The translations under genes were made by a program, and so were the position numbers. From Maniola hyperantus (lineage: Eukaryota; Arthropoda; Insecta; Lepidoptera; Nymphalidae): a stretch of 64,000 nucleotides of DNA. The stretch lies in contig NC_048542.1 in NCBI RefSeq assembly GCF_902806685.2, positions 2,340,533 through 2,404,532 on the forward strand. Direction: 5' to 3'. The notes below the pieces were generated by a model. That model searched no databases, was not told the DNA's origin, and saw nothing but the letters and a program-made list of their open reading frames with translations. Positions 1-11,109 of this stretch are shown piece after piece (the stretch's first letter is position 1; the number at the start of each line of letters is the position of its first letter).

Positions 1-17
1 CGAAGTCTTCATATTTT

Positions 18-240
18 TCATTAGCTTAGGTATGTTCGCGACTTCGTCCGCGTGGACTACACAAACTTCAAACCCCTATTTCACCCCGTTAGGGGTTGAA
101 TTTTCAAAAATCCTTTTTTAGCGGATGGCTACGTCATAATAGCTGTCTGCATGCCAAATTTCAGCCCGATCCGTCCAGTAGTTTGAGCTGTGCTTTGATA
201 GATCAGTCAGTCAGTCAGTCAATCAGTCACCTTTTCCTTT
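18..240 (+). repeat. Dispersed repeat family B, copy 1
   Basis: Family B runs from an AGCTTATGCTCGCGACTTCG-like start, through GGGGTTGAATTTTCAAAAAT and a GATAGATCAGTCAGTCAGTC block, to a CCTTTTCCTTTTATATA end. At least nine other copies occur in the window on both strands. It has no coding potential. The TAGCTTATGC edge (CTAGT on the other strand) would suit a Helitron-type non-autonomous element, but this is inference. Confidence 0.75.
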
Positions 241-2964
241 TATATATCTCGACTCTAGTATCATAAGGTCGGATGTGGATTTTTGCTACTTTTCAGGAGA
301 GCCAAAACAAAAATGCTAGGGAATTCGGGTCATAATTTCTTAACTACTAGAGATACAATTTCAGTTGTTTTTGTAATATTTAACACTTAACTGTACCTAT
401 CATTAACCATTACTAGAAATACTTTATCATTAATAAATAAAATATAAACTCACAATTTCTTCAAAATGGACGATATGCGACTTTATGCTGGTAATATTCG
501 TAACTGTGCTAAAAAATTGTGTGTATAAGTTGTAAACCGACTTTATGGCTGCAATTTTTACTATTACAAATTTGAAATAAAAGTCGGATCTATTACTTAA
601 TATTTCATAATACGTCTTAACTGATTATACATAAGTAATATTCGGACAAAAGATCACAGTAGTTATCTCACAAAAATCATTTAGGAGTTTTGTGAGATAG
701 CAACAATATCTGATTTTTCTGAAACTGATTAGTTAGATCTGAAACATAATAATTGCATTCGCCCGATAGTCTGACCATTGCATCCGTGTAAACCTTGTGA
801 CTTCTGAATGAATGAAAATAACATTTACAAATTCACAAATAAAGCCCATTAATTTAAAAACAACGGCCAAAAATTGGAAAAAAAAATTACTAAGTAATTA
901 GAAACCTACAGTGGGCCAAACATTTTTTGTGGAATTGCATACATGACGGTTACATCAATATAGAAATCTAAAACATGCCAACATAGCCTGATTTTCCTTA
1001 TAATGATTAGGTACGTAAAGTAAGAATGGAGGTCAGCAGGTGCCTACTGCAAAAGTTGGTTATATTTTAACGTGGATAATGGTTTCTCATTATGTCGTAT
1101 ATTGGGCGAAAGCGGGGAAGAATTTTAAGTTTATATGTACCTATAACATACTAATGAAATACAAAAAAGTCTTCTTTAAAGTAGTTTTTATAAAATAATA
1201 ACACCCAGCATTATTGCGTTAGTTGTAGCCAGGTAATATATTCCGAAATCTGAAAATCCCCGCCGTTCTTATTTTTTTTTTGATATAACAAACGGTCCTG
1301 ATATATCACCTTTGTAAAGGGATGTGGTCTTTAAAAATATGTTGTAGTGCCAAATCAAACTTATCAAAAAGTTTTGTTTCCTTCGCATGTTCTTGTAAAC
1401 TGTGACCAATCTCTTAGTTTAGTAATCTGCATTGTTTTCAGCTGTTTCCTTTTTTTCTATTTGTGCATGGATTACATCTTACTCCACGTAGGTACATTTT
1501 GCATTTTAGCATAAAGCTTGTGATTTATCATCTTTTAGTGTGGTAATCCTTATAATAATCATAAGTAAGCCATAACGATTATCATGCATTATGACCGACA
1601 CAATTATCAGACCACAAAGTCAATTCTTCAACAATTTCGAGAATACTTTGTTTCTTCTCTAGTAGATTAATGAAATAAGACAAGATAATGTTTTATTCCT
1701 TCCGCTGCAGCTGATGTTTTCAGACCACATTAAAGTAGCAACACTGCTGGTAGCATCATGAATCGTTTTTAAGGTGCAGAAACTACGCAGGTATAAGGAT
1801 ATACTGTTAGTCAAATCCGGCATTGCCACTTTTGTAATAAAAAAATTACTTTCTGCTTTCTTGAAAATTCCATTGCTTCTGTTTCGACTGTTCTTTTTAA
1901 CAGATACTTATTTAAACTGTTTCTTTCGTGTTTTAGTTAAGTTTTTTTATTTTTTTACTTTCACTTTTATTAGTTGTTTAATTAATAAATTAATTTATAC
2001 TACATTTATATTTAAATTAACATAATCTAAAGCTTCCTATAATTAGGTATGTTTCGTTAGAATCACTATCATCACATATTGTAGGTGCCTTATAATTTCT
2101 GCTCTCGATTAATATCAAATTCGGTCGATTATAAGACGGGTAAAGAAGAAAAAAATTGATTAGGTACTCTAATTTTTTAAGGCTACCTTAAAAACTAGGG
2201 CAATAAATTTTTGAACTGATGATTTGAACTGTGATTCATAAAAAACACCATAAATGCACGGTTTTTTGCTTAGTGGGGTTCTATTATAATATATGTTTAG
2301 ATTTCCATGGTGTGATTTTCGTGGTCCTAAAAGATTTTCTAGTCTACATTTTCAAAATGTCTTCAGCTTTATTCTGGCTCTTTTCTTTTTTCCCGCAGTT
2401 TAGTCCAAAATTTTGGTGAAATAGGATGGATCTCTTACCTATTAATCACATCAACTTTAATGTAGTCACAAACAAAAAGCTTTATTTCAACTTACTTCCA
2501 TGAATTTTATTGCAAAATTATTTATATTACAAGGCAAAAAGTCTTAAATGATTCACAGTCCAAATATTAATACAAAAACTTCGAAGCATAACATCTGTTG
2601 TGATTTTACCTAACAAAATTATTACATATTTTAGAAGCAGAAGTGCGTAACTGCAGTACCAGCTAGTATTACAAATAAACTTATTTCGTAGCATAATGGT
2701 CGAACTCAAAATACATCTATCATTTTTCTCCATTGCTTTGGTGCATACATACGTAAGTCAAAAAATATAATTATGGTTCTCGAAATTTTTAGAATGTGTT
2801 CAGATACGACATTATGCATGTATTTATCTTTGCAACGAAAAGAGATAGAAATACTGGTGTCAGCTTGGCAGAAAGAGCCCGAAATGCTCATTACCTTTAT
2901 GTAAAAAAGTGAGTTTGGTCGGAAGTACACATCCGACCTTATGATACTAGAGTCGAGATATATA
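241..2964. mobile_element. Candidate TIR-bounded element, about 2.7 kb, no ORF
   Basis: About 37 bases at 241-277 (core CTCGACTCTAGTATCATAAG) recur in reverse complement at 2928-2964. The enclosed DNA is AT-rich and has no ORF above 83 codons or recognisable domain; a small hairpin (CTCACAAAA / TTTTGTGAG) lies near 667-702. The ends abut two family B repeats in the same orientation, so the inverted ends could belong to a larger composite. No clear target duplication beyond a possible TA. Confidence 0.45.
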
Positions 2965-3308
2965 GATTAGCTTGTGCCCACGACTTCGTTTGCGGGGACT
3001 ATATAAACAAACCTTTGTTTTACACTCTAACGGCGATTACGCACTACACTTCCGTCATCCGAGTTATATCCGTCATCCGTGAGAATACCAGCGATTATCT
3101 ACCAAATATGTACAAAACAAAAAGGAATTTATTTTCACGGACTCGGATCGAATGAGTGCGTTACCCCCGTTAGGGGTTTCTAGAAATTACAAAAATCCTG
3201 TCTTAGCGGAGGCCTACGTCATAATAGCTATCTGCACGCCAACAGCCCGATCCGTACGATTTGAGCTGAGGGTTGATAGATCAATCAGTCAGCTTTTACT
3301 TTTATATA
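2965..3308 (+). repeat. Dispersed repeat family B, copy 2
   Basis: It has the AGCTTGTGCCCACGACTTCG start, the AGGGGTTT/TAGCGGA core and the ATCAATCAGTCAGCTTTTAC end. An extra stretch of about 110 bases near 3030-3150 interrupts the consensus order. Confidence 0.65.
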
Positions 3309-3312
3309 ATTA

Positions 3313-3505
3313 CTAGCTTATGCTCGCGACTCAAATTTCAAACCGCTATTTCACCCGCTTTGGAGTTGAATTTTCAAAAAACCTTTCTTAGCGGATGGCA
3401 CCTCGAACCTTTCTGACCTGCATGCCAAATTTCAGCCCGATCCGTCCTGTAGTTTGGGCTGTGCGTTGAGATGTGCAATCAGTCAGTCAGTCCTTTTATA
3501 TATTG
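3313..3505 (+). repeat. Dispersed repeat family B, copy 3
   Basis: It lies directly downstream of copy 2 in the same orientation, so two copies stand head to tail. The proximal part is shortened and the sequence ends in the AGTCAGTCAGTC block and CCTTTTATATA. Confidence 0.7.
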
Positions 3506-4035
3506 AGATGCAGACGCGGACGCGAGCATAAGCTAGTTGTATTTATAAAAGAGTTTGCTCCCCAAGCCACTAACTATAACCCTTTGTCATAAAGAGGTCC
3601 CCGTTGACTTGTTGTCATATTAACCAAAGTGACCGATACGGGTATGTTTGAATATAAAATTAGTTGGCGGGGAAGTTCGCCATGTTTGAACTTGGAGGCA
3701 CGTACGGGCGGCGGGTAACGGGTTTAGTTAAACTTTGGGAGGCTTTGAAGTTATATGGGTACGTCATGATGGACGCGCCGCAAAGTTATTTGTTCGTAAC
3801 AAATTGATATAATGCTGTCGGGGGCTGAGATTTGAAACATAGATAGGTCACCTATGAAATGAAGCTTCATCATCATCATCATCATCACCATGACGGCTCG
3901 AACTTCACCTCTCGCGCGCCGGTCTTCTAATTCGATAGGTCGGAGGTTCGATCTCGGGCACACACTTCTAACTTTTCCGTACCTCAAAGAGCACGTTTAA
4001 CCGTCAGTCTCACTAACAATCCAAATTCATACTAA
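3506..4035 (+). repeat. Unassigned sequence with a 5' SINE fragment
   Basis: Nothing is recognised in 3506-3870. From 3873 to about 3985 there is the 5' half of the tRNA-derived SINE S1: GGAGGTTCGATCTCGGGCAC contains a pol III B-box (GTTCGATCT) and is followed by TCTAACTTTTC as in the complete copy at 29661. A short (CAT)n run precedes it. Confidence 0.5.
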
Positions 4036-4137
4036 TCCATACTAATATTATAAGTGCGAAAGTGTGTCTGTCTGTCTGTCTGCTAGCCTTTCACGGCCTA
4101 AATCCATGCGGACGAAGTCGCGGGCATCATCTAGTTG
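4036..4137 (+). repeat. Dispersed repeat family A, internally deleted
   Basis: The family A start (ACTAATATTATAAGTGCGAA with a GTCTGTCTGTCTG run) is joined directly to the family A end (GCGGACGAAGTCGCGGGCAT, CATCTAGT). The middle found in the 57093 copy is missing. Confidence 0.7.
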
Positions 4138-4415
4138 ATAATAATAGTTAAATCTAATTCTTAATGTATTTAATTAGATCACTCCGGCCGTGCCCGTAAC
4201 GTAAGGGTACGCCTAGGAACACTAAGAAAAGCGTTGTCCTTGTCCCGCTCGATTTATTTATAGCGCTGTCCTTGTCAATAGTAGATGATTAAATCTGTTT
4301 GCTTGTATGAACCGTCGGGGATGTGATACGATGCTGATTTTCAGCTGGATCCCTCCCTCCAGAGTCCAGATCATGAAAAAGATGGAGAAGAAAATCCATA
4401 TCAAAAACACTTACC

Positions 4416-4508
4416 GCCGCACTCAGAGTCGCTTAATCGTTACTTAAGGCATTAATTAGTATGGATAAGGAATGCCTTAAGTAACGATTAAGCGACTCTA
4501 AGCGCGGC
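4416..4508. repeat. Hairpin, two 38-bp arms
   Basis: Arms 4416-4453 and 4471-4508 are inverted copies (core AGAGTCGCTTAATCGTTACT) around a 17-base loop with a few mismatches near the outer ends. This is probably a short palindromic MITE or its remnant. Confidence 0.7.
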
Positions 4509-6188
4509 TGTTAGTGCAGTTTGCTTGAATGAATAATTCTATTCCGTAGTTGTTCCTAGTATTTAATTTTCAGTGTAACTAAAGTTTGAAATCCAGGTGG
4601 ACTTAAAGTGCCTGCATCAGCTACAGCTACTAGTTATAACTAGTTTGTGCCAGTTAGCGCTGCTCGAAACCGAATTGTGAACTCGGACTGTTTCAACTAA
4701 ACTAAACTATACAGAACTTTTGAGATCCAATCAAGTGTCATCTGTTCTCGAGTTAGTAAAAAGTAAATTGTTCAACAAGGGACTAAAATGGGTCATTTCA
4801 TACGAGATGTTTAGCTTTCTTAGTGACAGCAAGGGGGGCTATAGAATCGAGTATAAATGGGTTTCAATCCCGAGTTAAACACTCTTCACTTCGATTGCGA
4901 GGAAATGAGCAATACGCGACCGCGACCGATGAGTGATCTTGCACTCATACTTAGCCTATTCTTGGTCATTACGTATGCTCTAGCCATACATCAATAAATC
5001 ACCCACTGCGCAAGTTCAAGGTCGGAGACTTTTGACGTGACACCAACAGATTGTAGCTTACACGAATAAAGTACCAAGAGAGCGTAAGAGGCTAGGCTGA
5101 TAGGAATAGACGACTATTGCATATCATTCGAATTGATCACTTGATTAATTTGAATGCCCAATAGAATCATAATATAGTCGGATTTTTAATTAAACAACAC
5201 GTTTTGACATTAGCTAATGTCAAATCGTAAAATAATGATACCATATTTAAGATGTTAGTGATGTACCTATGTGGTACAGTTGGTTCATGTGAATGAGTCC
5301 ATGAACCAATTCCTGCTTCTCTATTTTAGATTGAATTTTCACAAGAAGAGTAAAGAAGAAGCATTATAAAACTGGTAAATAATTACTAAAATAAAATAAG
5401 TACCTAGAGATGGTATTATAGTGCTTTAAAAAAGGGATTTTAGAATATGATTTACGTAAATATGTTTTTTATTGAGTAACAGGGTGTTCTTAGTAGATGT
5501 TACTAAATAATTTATAGCAGGATAAACCATTAATTCCATTGAACTATCGACTCGCAATGTTTGACACGTTTCTAAAGTTACCCGTAGTTACTGTGCCAAC
5601 TGGATTGGTGGTTCATATACCAATATGTTGTTGCCCCCAGCACTATTTATTTTTCATAAAAATCTGGTAGCACTGGAAATGTCAAAAAATGTTGTTTAAT
5701 TAGAAATTCGAGTATACTATGTTCTACAGAGCGATCCCGTCGATCTACTCTTAATAGTGTCGACGCTTGTACTTGATTACAGCTGTCATTGCACGTGATA
5801 TATGGGCCACCTAATGACGTGTAGTGTCGGGGTGAAATGGGGTGAGTGAGATACCACACTTAGCTACACCAGTTCAGGATATACGGTGATGTTGTTAATT
5901 AAACCTTTCATTATACCTTACAGGAGATTAGTTTGGGCATGTAGATTATATTATGGTTTAGAGCTAGTGATATACACATAATCGGTTCGGCATAGCCGGG
6001 TGGTAAATGATTGTTCGACAAAAACATGTCAGCCGTTGAAATGCTAAAAACGACCTCAAATGAAAAAAAAACTAACTAAAAAGTGACCACTTTTCAGTTA
6101 TTTAATTTTTATTTATGAACAACTTGTAAGGCTAACAATTTCATTAAAGCCATTTACGACATACTTAAATGCAAAAAAATATTTTTAA
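4509..6188. other. Gene-free stretch, nothing recognised
   Basis: No ORF above 70 codons, no domain and no family seen elsewhere in the window. Probably old intronic or intergenic DNA. A short inverted pair (TTGGTTCATG / CATGAACCAA) lies near 5280-5310. Confidence 0.5.
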
Positions 6189-6412
6189 CTAGCTGATGCC
6201 CGCGACTTCGTACGCGTTGATTAAGGTTTTTGAAAATCCCGCGGGAACTCTTTGATTTTCCGGGATAAAAAGTAGCCACTGTCACTGTCCAGGTCTTTAT
6301 CTATACCCATGCAAAAAATCACGTCAATCCGTTGCACCGTTGCGACGTGATTGAAGGACAAACCAACAAACCAACAAACAAACACACTTTCGCATTTATA
6401 ATAAGAGTACTG
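6189..6412 (-). repeat. Dispersed repeat family A, minus strand
   Basis: It reads ACTAGCTGATGCCCGCGACT, a GGGATAAAAAGTAGCC core and CTTTCGCATTTATAATAAG. A central piece resembles the variant at 31240 (GCAACGGATTGACGT on the other strand). Confidence 0.75.
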
Positions 6413-6500
6413 ATTACTTTTATTAGTCTGTTTGTCATGGCTAATTTCGGGTAATATGTACCTAACAGAACATGATGAAACAGTATAGAGCTCGCCGGAG

Positions 6501-6936
6501 TAGGCTTGTCAAAAAAGATCGATATATCGATATTATTTGTTCGATATATCGATATATTTAAGCGGTATTTAATATTTTCGATGTATCGATATACAATTTC
6601 AACTATCGAAAAGGTATAAAAATCGATATTTTTGCTAGGACCGACAAACAAAAATAACTGTTTTTACCTACGTTTTTACTTTTACTATATTTTTCATTCA
6701 AAATATCGATAGTCTATCGGATTGGGCTCAAAAAGGCTAGGCAGAGTCGTAAAAATAAAACTATCGGGACTCTTTAAAAATACTATAATGAATGATCTAA
6801 GACTTTCTAGTTAAAAAATAAAAATTGTACTGATATATTGATATGTAGATGTTTTTTGAGAAAATTTTAATATCGATATTTGTTTTAATACGATTTGGAT
6901 TAATATCGATATTTTATGGCACTTCCGACATCCCTA
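6501..6936. mobile_element. hAT-type MITE with clustered ATCGAT sites
   Basis: The 8-bp direct repeat CGCCGGAG at 6493-6500 and 6937-6944 flanks termini TAGGCTTGTC and GACATCCCTA, imperfect inverted repeats of the form TAGG-TGTC. Eight-base duplications with such ends are characteristic of hAT transposons. The 436-bp interior has no transposase; ORFs crossing it are fortuitous. It contains eight ATCGAT sites, six of them in the form TATCGATA. Confidence 0.82.
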
Positions 6937-7285
6937 CGCCGGAGTAAATGAGGTTTCTTTGAATGCACCTGCTGAATACCAGGAGATCCAAGCTCTGGAG
7001 TGAGAAAATTTAATAAACTCACTTCAAGGATGTATTTTTCGTGGAATGGTGGAATTTTGTAGTTTTACGCTGACTTTTATGAGCACTGTGTTCATTACCT
7101 GCTGTATTGTAGAAAATTGTTGCTGAAACTTTAACTTCGACTTCGTCAGCATGATTTTTTCGTTTTGTTTACCCATAATAAAATGTAGCCAAAGTATAAT
7201 ATTACTCCTGCCAATCTAAGTCCCGTCAAAACCCCAAAAACGATGTTTTTCTTCGCCGTTGAAACAAGTGATATTAATTAATTGC

Positions 7286-7398
7286 TTAAAACGCACACAA
7301 CTCCAAAAAATTAGAGTTGCGTGCTGGGCATTAAACCCCCGTCCTCCCGAACGTCCCGGTGGCGGGTGGACGTCTTAACCACCCGGCTATTACGGCTA
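7286..7398 (-). repeat. SINE S1 fragment, minus strand
   Basis: Reverse complement of the SINE S1 5' portion: GCACACAACTCC, TTAGAGTTGCGTGC and a degenerate B-box region, then CCACCCGGCTATTAC. The 3' half is missing. Confidence 0.5.
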
Positions 7399-7439
7399 TT
7401 ATCATATTCTGTGGACTGTGTGTGTGTGATACCTACCAT

Positions 7440-7681
7440 ACATAAAATCCAGAGGACAGACTCTCGGGCCAATTTCGCAAATCTCTAATAGAGAAGTTTC
7501 AGTCAGAATTTCCAGAGCGGGTCAAGTTAGAGTCCGCTGCGAAAGTAAATTTGTTCAACAGCACTCGGAGCCGGGAGATCGACCAAAAGATGCGGCTGCC
7601 AACTCAAACAGCCTCCACTCGGTATCGTCTGTTTGATTTGTCTTTGGCGCAAGGTATAAGGTCATAGGAGCTATCATGCGT
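7440..7681 (+). repeat. Direct repeat, left copy (pair with 8011-8242)
   Basis: About 240 bases sharing long identical stretches with 8011-8242, for example AATAGAGAAGTTTCAGTCAG and AGTCCGCTGCGAAAGTAAAT. The interval holds a palindromic MITE and a family A variant. No coding potential. It could be a local duplication or two copies of an unnamed element. Confidence 0.75.
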
Positions 7682-7691
7682 TCATTTTTTA

Positions 7692-7856
7692 TAGTACGCG
7701 ACATGTCGAGATTGTAATCGGGGTATGAGGAGAGGGAACGCCCCGCTCACCCGCACGTCACCCGTGCTATTCCGCACCGAGTTAGCGCTGGGGCTGTGCG
7801 GGTGTGCGGGGCGTCCACACCTCGATTGCATACACATCTCGACTTGTCGCGTACTA
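7692..7856. mobile_element. Palindromic MITE M1, copy 1
   Basis: Termini TAGTACGCGACATGTCGAGA and CTCGACTTGTCGCGTACTA are inverted, and the body is GC-rich (GGGGTGTGCGGG-type). Other copies at 27352-27472 and 60752-60911, fragment near 28746. TA next to the ends would fit a Tc1/mariner-like target site. It separates the direct repeats at 7440 and 8011. Confidence 0.75.
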
Positions 7857-7861
7857 TATAT

Positions 7862-7985
7862 ATTACTACCCATATTATAAATGCGAGAGTGTGTTTGTTT
7901 GTCAATTTGTCCTTTAATCACATCGCAACAAAGTAACGGATTGACGTGGTTTTAACATGGATATAGCTAAAGACCTGGAGAGTAG
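7862..7985 (+). repeat. Family A variant, truncated
   Basis: ATTATAAATGCGAGAGTGTG with a TTTGTTTGT run, then CAACAAAGTAACGGATTGAC and ATATAGCTAAAGACCTGGAG, as in the 31240 copy. Confidence 0.65.
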
Positions 7986-8010
7986 CCTCCTATCTGGTAG
8001 TCCTACGTAT

Positions 8011-8242
8011 ACCTACATAAAATCCAGAGCACAAAGTAGGGGCAAGTTCGCAAATCCCTAATAGAGAAGTTTCAGTCAGAATTTCCAGAACGGGTCAAGT
8101 TAGAGTCCGCTGCGAAAGTAAATTTGTTCAACAGCACTCGGAGCCGAGAGATCGACCAAAACGTGCGGCTGCCAACTCAAACAGATACCGCGAGTTGGGG
8201 CTGTTTGCTTTGTTTTTGGTGCAATGAATAGGAGATATCATG
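8011..8242 (+). repeat. Direct repeat, right copy
   Basis: Second copy of the 7440-7681 sequence, ending GATATCATGCG. From 8243 to 8397 the tail continues as short imperfect duplications (CTGGACGAATTAACGAGATA occurs twice). Confidence 0.75.
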
Positions 8243-8397
8243 CGCAACGGGTATCTACCTACTGGACGAAATGCGTAGGTACTGGACGAATTAACGAGAT
8301 ATCATGCGAAACGGGTATATACTAGATGAAATATGTACATACCTACTAGACGAAATGCGCACTGGACGAATTAACGAGATATCATGCGAAACGGGTA

Positions 8398-8555
8398 CAG
8401 TACGCGTTATAAAATACATCACCAGCATAAAGTACATCGGCCTTTAGAATGACATTTTGGCTTTGTCGATCTCGGCGACAGAGACAATACTCTACAAATC
8501 CACTATTTCCTTTTAAAGGTCGGTGTACATTATTTTCTGCCGCGTGCTGTACCAA
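8398..8555. mobile_element. MITE family M2, copy 1
   Basis: AGTACGCG start, CGGCCTTTAGAATGACATTT, a central GACAGAGACAATACTCTACA, and AAAGGTCGGTGTACATTATT then GCCGCGTGCTGTA at the end. The halves are inverted copies. Related copies at 11905 and 20872. Confidence 0.7.
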
Positions 8556-8615
8556 CTAGATGAAATGTTTCCTACCTATAAAATAAATGAAAATCATGAT
8601 TTTTTAAATTACTTA

Positions 8616-8680
8616 CTCTCTTTAACCGACTTCAAAAAAAGGAGGAGGTTCTCAATTCGTCGGAATCTTTTTTTTTAATA
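8616..8680 (+). repeat. Short dispersed repeat (CCGACTTCAAAAAAAGGAGG)
   Basis: TTTAACCGACTTCAAAAAAA, GGAGGAGGTTCTCAATTCGT and a T-run occur again at 44394-44455. It resembles a repeated 3' tail, but I cannot name the element. Confidence 0.6.
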
Positions 8681-8683
8681 ATA

Positions 8684-9147
8684 AATAGGCTACTTGACAA
8701 TTTTTTAAGTTGGTCTTAAATGGTTAATATTTGTCCTATTATATCAAAAAAATTAACACTATATTTTTTTGCGCCCTAAAAACCGTAAAACTTTAATTTA
8801 AAAAAATATTTTTCTTAGACAGGTGAAAACACTGTCGGCCATGTTTGGAAAACACTGTCGGCCATGTTTGGCCGATAGATTATCTGTGCTCTGACGTCAT
8901 GCATTTGTAAACAACAGTATAACCCTGTGGTTATACTGTTGTTTACAAATGCATGACGTCAGAGCACAGATAATCTATCGGCCAAACATGGCCGACAGTG
9001 TTTTCACCTGTCTAAGAAAAATATTTTTTTAAATTAAAGTTTTACGGTTTTTAGGGCGCAAAAAAATATAGTGTTAATTTTTTTGATATAATAGGACAAA
9101 TATTAACCATTTAAGACCAACTTAAAAAAATTGTCAAGTAGCCTATT
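8684..9147. repeat. Giant near-perfect palindrome
   Basis: Arms 8684-8924 and 8929-9147 are reverse complements around a 4-base centre (CTGT). By eye the only differences are an extra 23-base tandem repeat in the left arm (containing AAAACACTGTCGGCCATGTT) and one base in an A-run. A transcript from either strand would form a hairpin of about 219 bp. No coding potential and no clear target duplication. Probably a fold-back element or inverted duplication. Confidence 0.9.
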
Positions 9148-9539
9148 ATAATAGCCCCACAAACTGCCGCTATACAAAAATCAGGTCATTTTATTACTAT
9201 AGTCCAAGACCCAATTAATATCGGTTCTGTATAAGACCCATTTCCATCAAATCCATTTTGTTTTAAGGCTAGGACAATCACTTTCATTTTGTGAGTGAAG
9301 TTAGCATTTGGACAGAACAAAAAAAACTTTGCTTTATAGCTAGTACACGTAGTGTTATGCTACTAGAATTTTTATTTCAACCGTGCGCTATATTGCAGGA
9401 TGCTCTCTGCTTCACATAAAGAATAAGCAGTTGGCGCACTCAAAGAAATTTAGATATACAATTTTGATACTCCGGCCGTTTGAGTTCAACCATAGAGTAG
9501 CAAACCTCTGTAAAAATGTAATCTATAGTATACTATTTT

Positions 9540-9722
9540 TCTACACTAATATTATTAAGAGGTCAAGTTTGTAAGTTTGTTTGTAGGGGATAATCTCTGG
9601 AACTACTGAAGCGATTTTGAAAAGTCTTTCACTAGTAGAAAGCTACATTATTTCTGAATGACAGAAAATTTACGAAAATTTTAATAAACTACCCGTGCGA
9701 TGCCAGGGTGGGTCGCTAGTTA
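9540..9722 (+). mobile_element. Helitron-like non-autonomous element, partial
   Basis: CTAATATTATTAAGAGGTCA, a TTTGTTTGTAGGGGATAATC segment, GAACTACTGAAGCGATTTTG and an end GGGTCGCTAGT match a lepidopteran non-autonomous family I know by sense rather than by search. The CTAG-T end fits the Helitron CTRR terminus. A truncated second copy may start near 9723 (ATAAAGAGGTAAATTATGTA). Confidence 0.5.
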
Positions 9723-10485
9723 GTATGATAAAGAGGTAAATTATGTATGTTTGTATGTAAGGAGTTATCTCCAGATTCAGTTTTTTTTTTAACTGATAGA
9801 TTGTTAGACTGTCCTCGAGTGCTTTTAGTAACTGCATGCCAAATCTTTGAACTTTATTTTGATATGTCAGTCAGTTAGTTTCACCAATTATAAATTATTC
9901 AAATTTAAAAAAACCCGGCTGAGTTTGTTGTGGGCTCTTCAGACCTGGGCGCATTTGGAACCCTCGAAGCTTTAGTTTGCGTAAAAATTATCACCACTAT
10001 ATCTTACAAATCCAACAACTGACATTCAAAAAGTGTAATTTATTACCTATTTTGAATAAATTATTTGATTTGATTTGAGTTGAATCTTTTTTGCAACACA
10101 TTAGTGCTACTCTCGAGTAATGCGACAACTCTCTGCCCCGAGAATTTTAGAGGCCCTTATTTGCATAGCGTCTTGAGTCTTGACGCCTCAATGGCTAAAG
10201 TGAAATATTCATCACGAATTTTGTAAAAAGTGCAGGAGCGACCGAGTGGCTTGTTGAAGTCAACTCAAGGCAAGGTGGATTCTTGACATGATTTTTTAAA
10301 ATAATTTCAAGTGCGTCTGTAACGAGGCTTGTTAAATAAAATAATGTCAACGTCTTTGGTTCAAAATTATTTCGAAATTTAGATGAGAAACTTTCCAGGG
10401 CGTATTGTTGGGTATTATGGGCTTCCAATGAGGTAGGTAGGAAAAGGATGCTATCACATAGTACTTTTAACATGGATGCTATTGT
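9723..10485. other. Gene-free stretch
   Basis: Apart from the possible truncated Helitron-like start at its left edge, nothing is recognised. A 110-codon reverse ORF at 10195-10527 has no domain and runs into the hairpin that follows; I do not call it. Confidence 0.45.
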
Positions 10486-10629
10486 CCGTTCATCGTAACT
10501 TGACGCGTGAGAATATATTGGCACCATTGATTTGTTGGCTTTATTCCTTAGAAATTAGGGCTTATTATTGTGTGATTTGAAATGGTGCCAACATAATATT
10601 CTTACGCGTCAAGTTGCGATGAACGTTCG
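10486..10629. repeat. Hairpin with arms of about 45 bp
   Basis: CCGTTCATCGTAACTTGACG through TTGGCACCAT (10486-10527) is inverted at 10582-10629 (ATGGTGCCAA through ACGCGTCAAG and CGATGAACG), with a loop of about 54 bases. No coding content. Confidence 0.7.
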
Positions 10630-10918
10630 TTCATATCAATAGGTACTTTTTATGCCGAAAAATTAAAGAGCGTTTTAAAAACTTAAATCCATGCGAAATG
10701 TAGTGATAAATATATACTTTATTCGCGTTTAGAAAATAGTGAGTCAGCTTTGTCGACGACCAATCAAATCGCCTAATATTATAAAGGCAAGTTTACGGTG
10801 AGCACTTAAAGACAGACTTTTGGACCCGGTATAACATTGTAGTCTTTGTACTTTTGTACGAAACGCTTATATCCTTTGCGTGTTATATAACTTTAAAAAT
10901 GAATGTCTCACATTATCA

Positions 10919-11109
10919 CGATACGTAGCGATGGGTTGCGTTGCGATGCGTTGTGTTGCACTGCGATACCATGTGTTGCGATGCAATTGCGTTGCGTTGC
11001 GTTTCATTGCGTTGCGATGCGTCGCGTTTGGATGCGATGCGTTGTGTTATGATGCGATACGTTGCGTTTGGATGCGATGCTATGCGTTGCGTTATGATGC
11101 GATACGTTT
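10919..11109 (+). repeat. Degenerate pentanucleotide array (WTGCG)n
   Basis: About 190 bases consist of TTGCG/ATGCG units with scattered substitutions. The strand is strongly G and T rich. A 78-codon ORF exists only because of the repeat. Confidence 0.85.

Noticed and set aside
3868..3890. Short (CAT)n and (GAT)n runs as regulatory repeats
   Set aside because: Most such runs here are 3' tails of RTE or SINE copies; the isolated ones are too short to interpret.
6319..6651. A 110-codon minus-strand ORF
   Set aside because: It runs from a family A repeat across a hAT insertion boundary, so it cannot be an ancestral gene.
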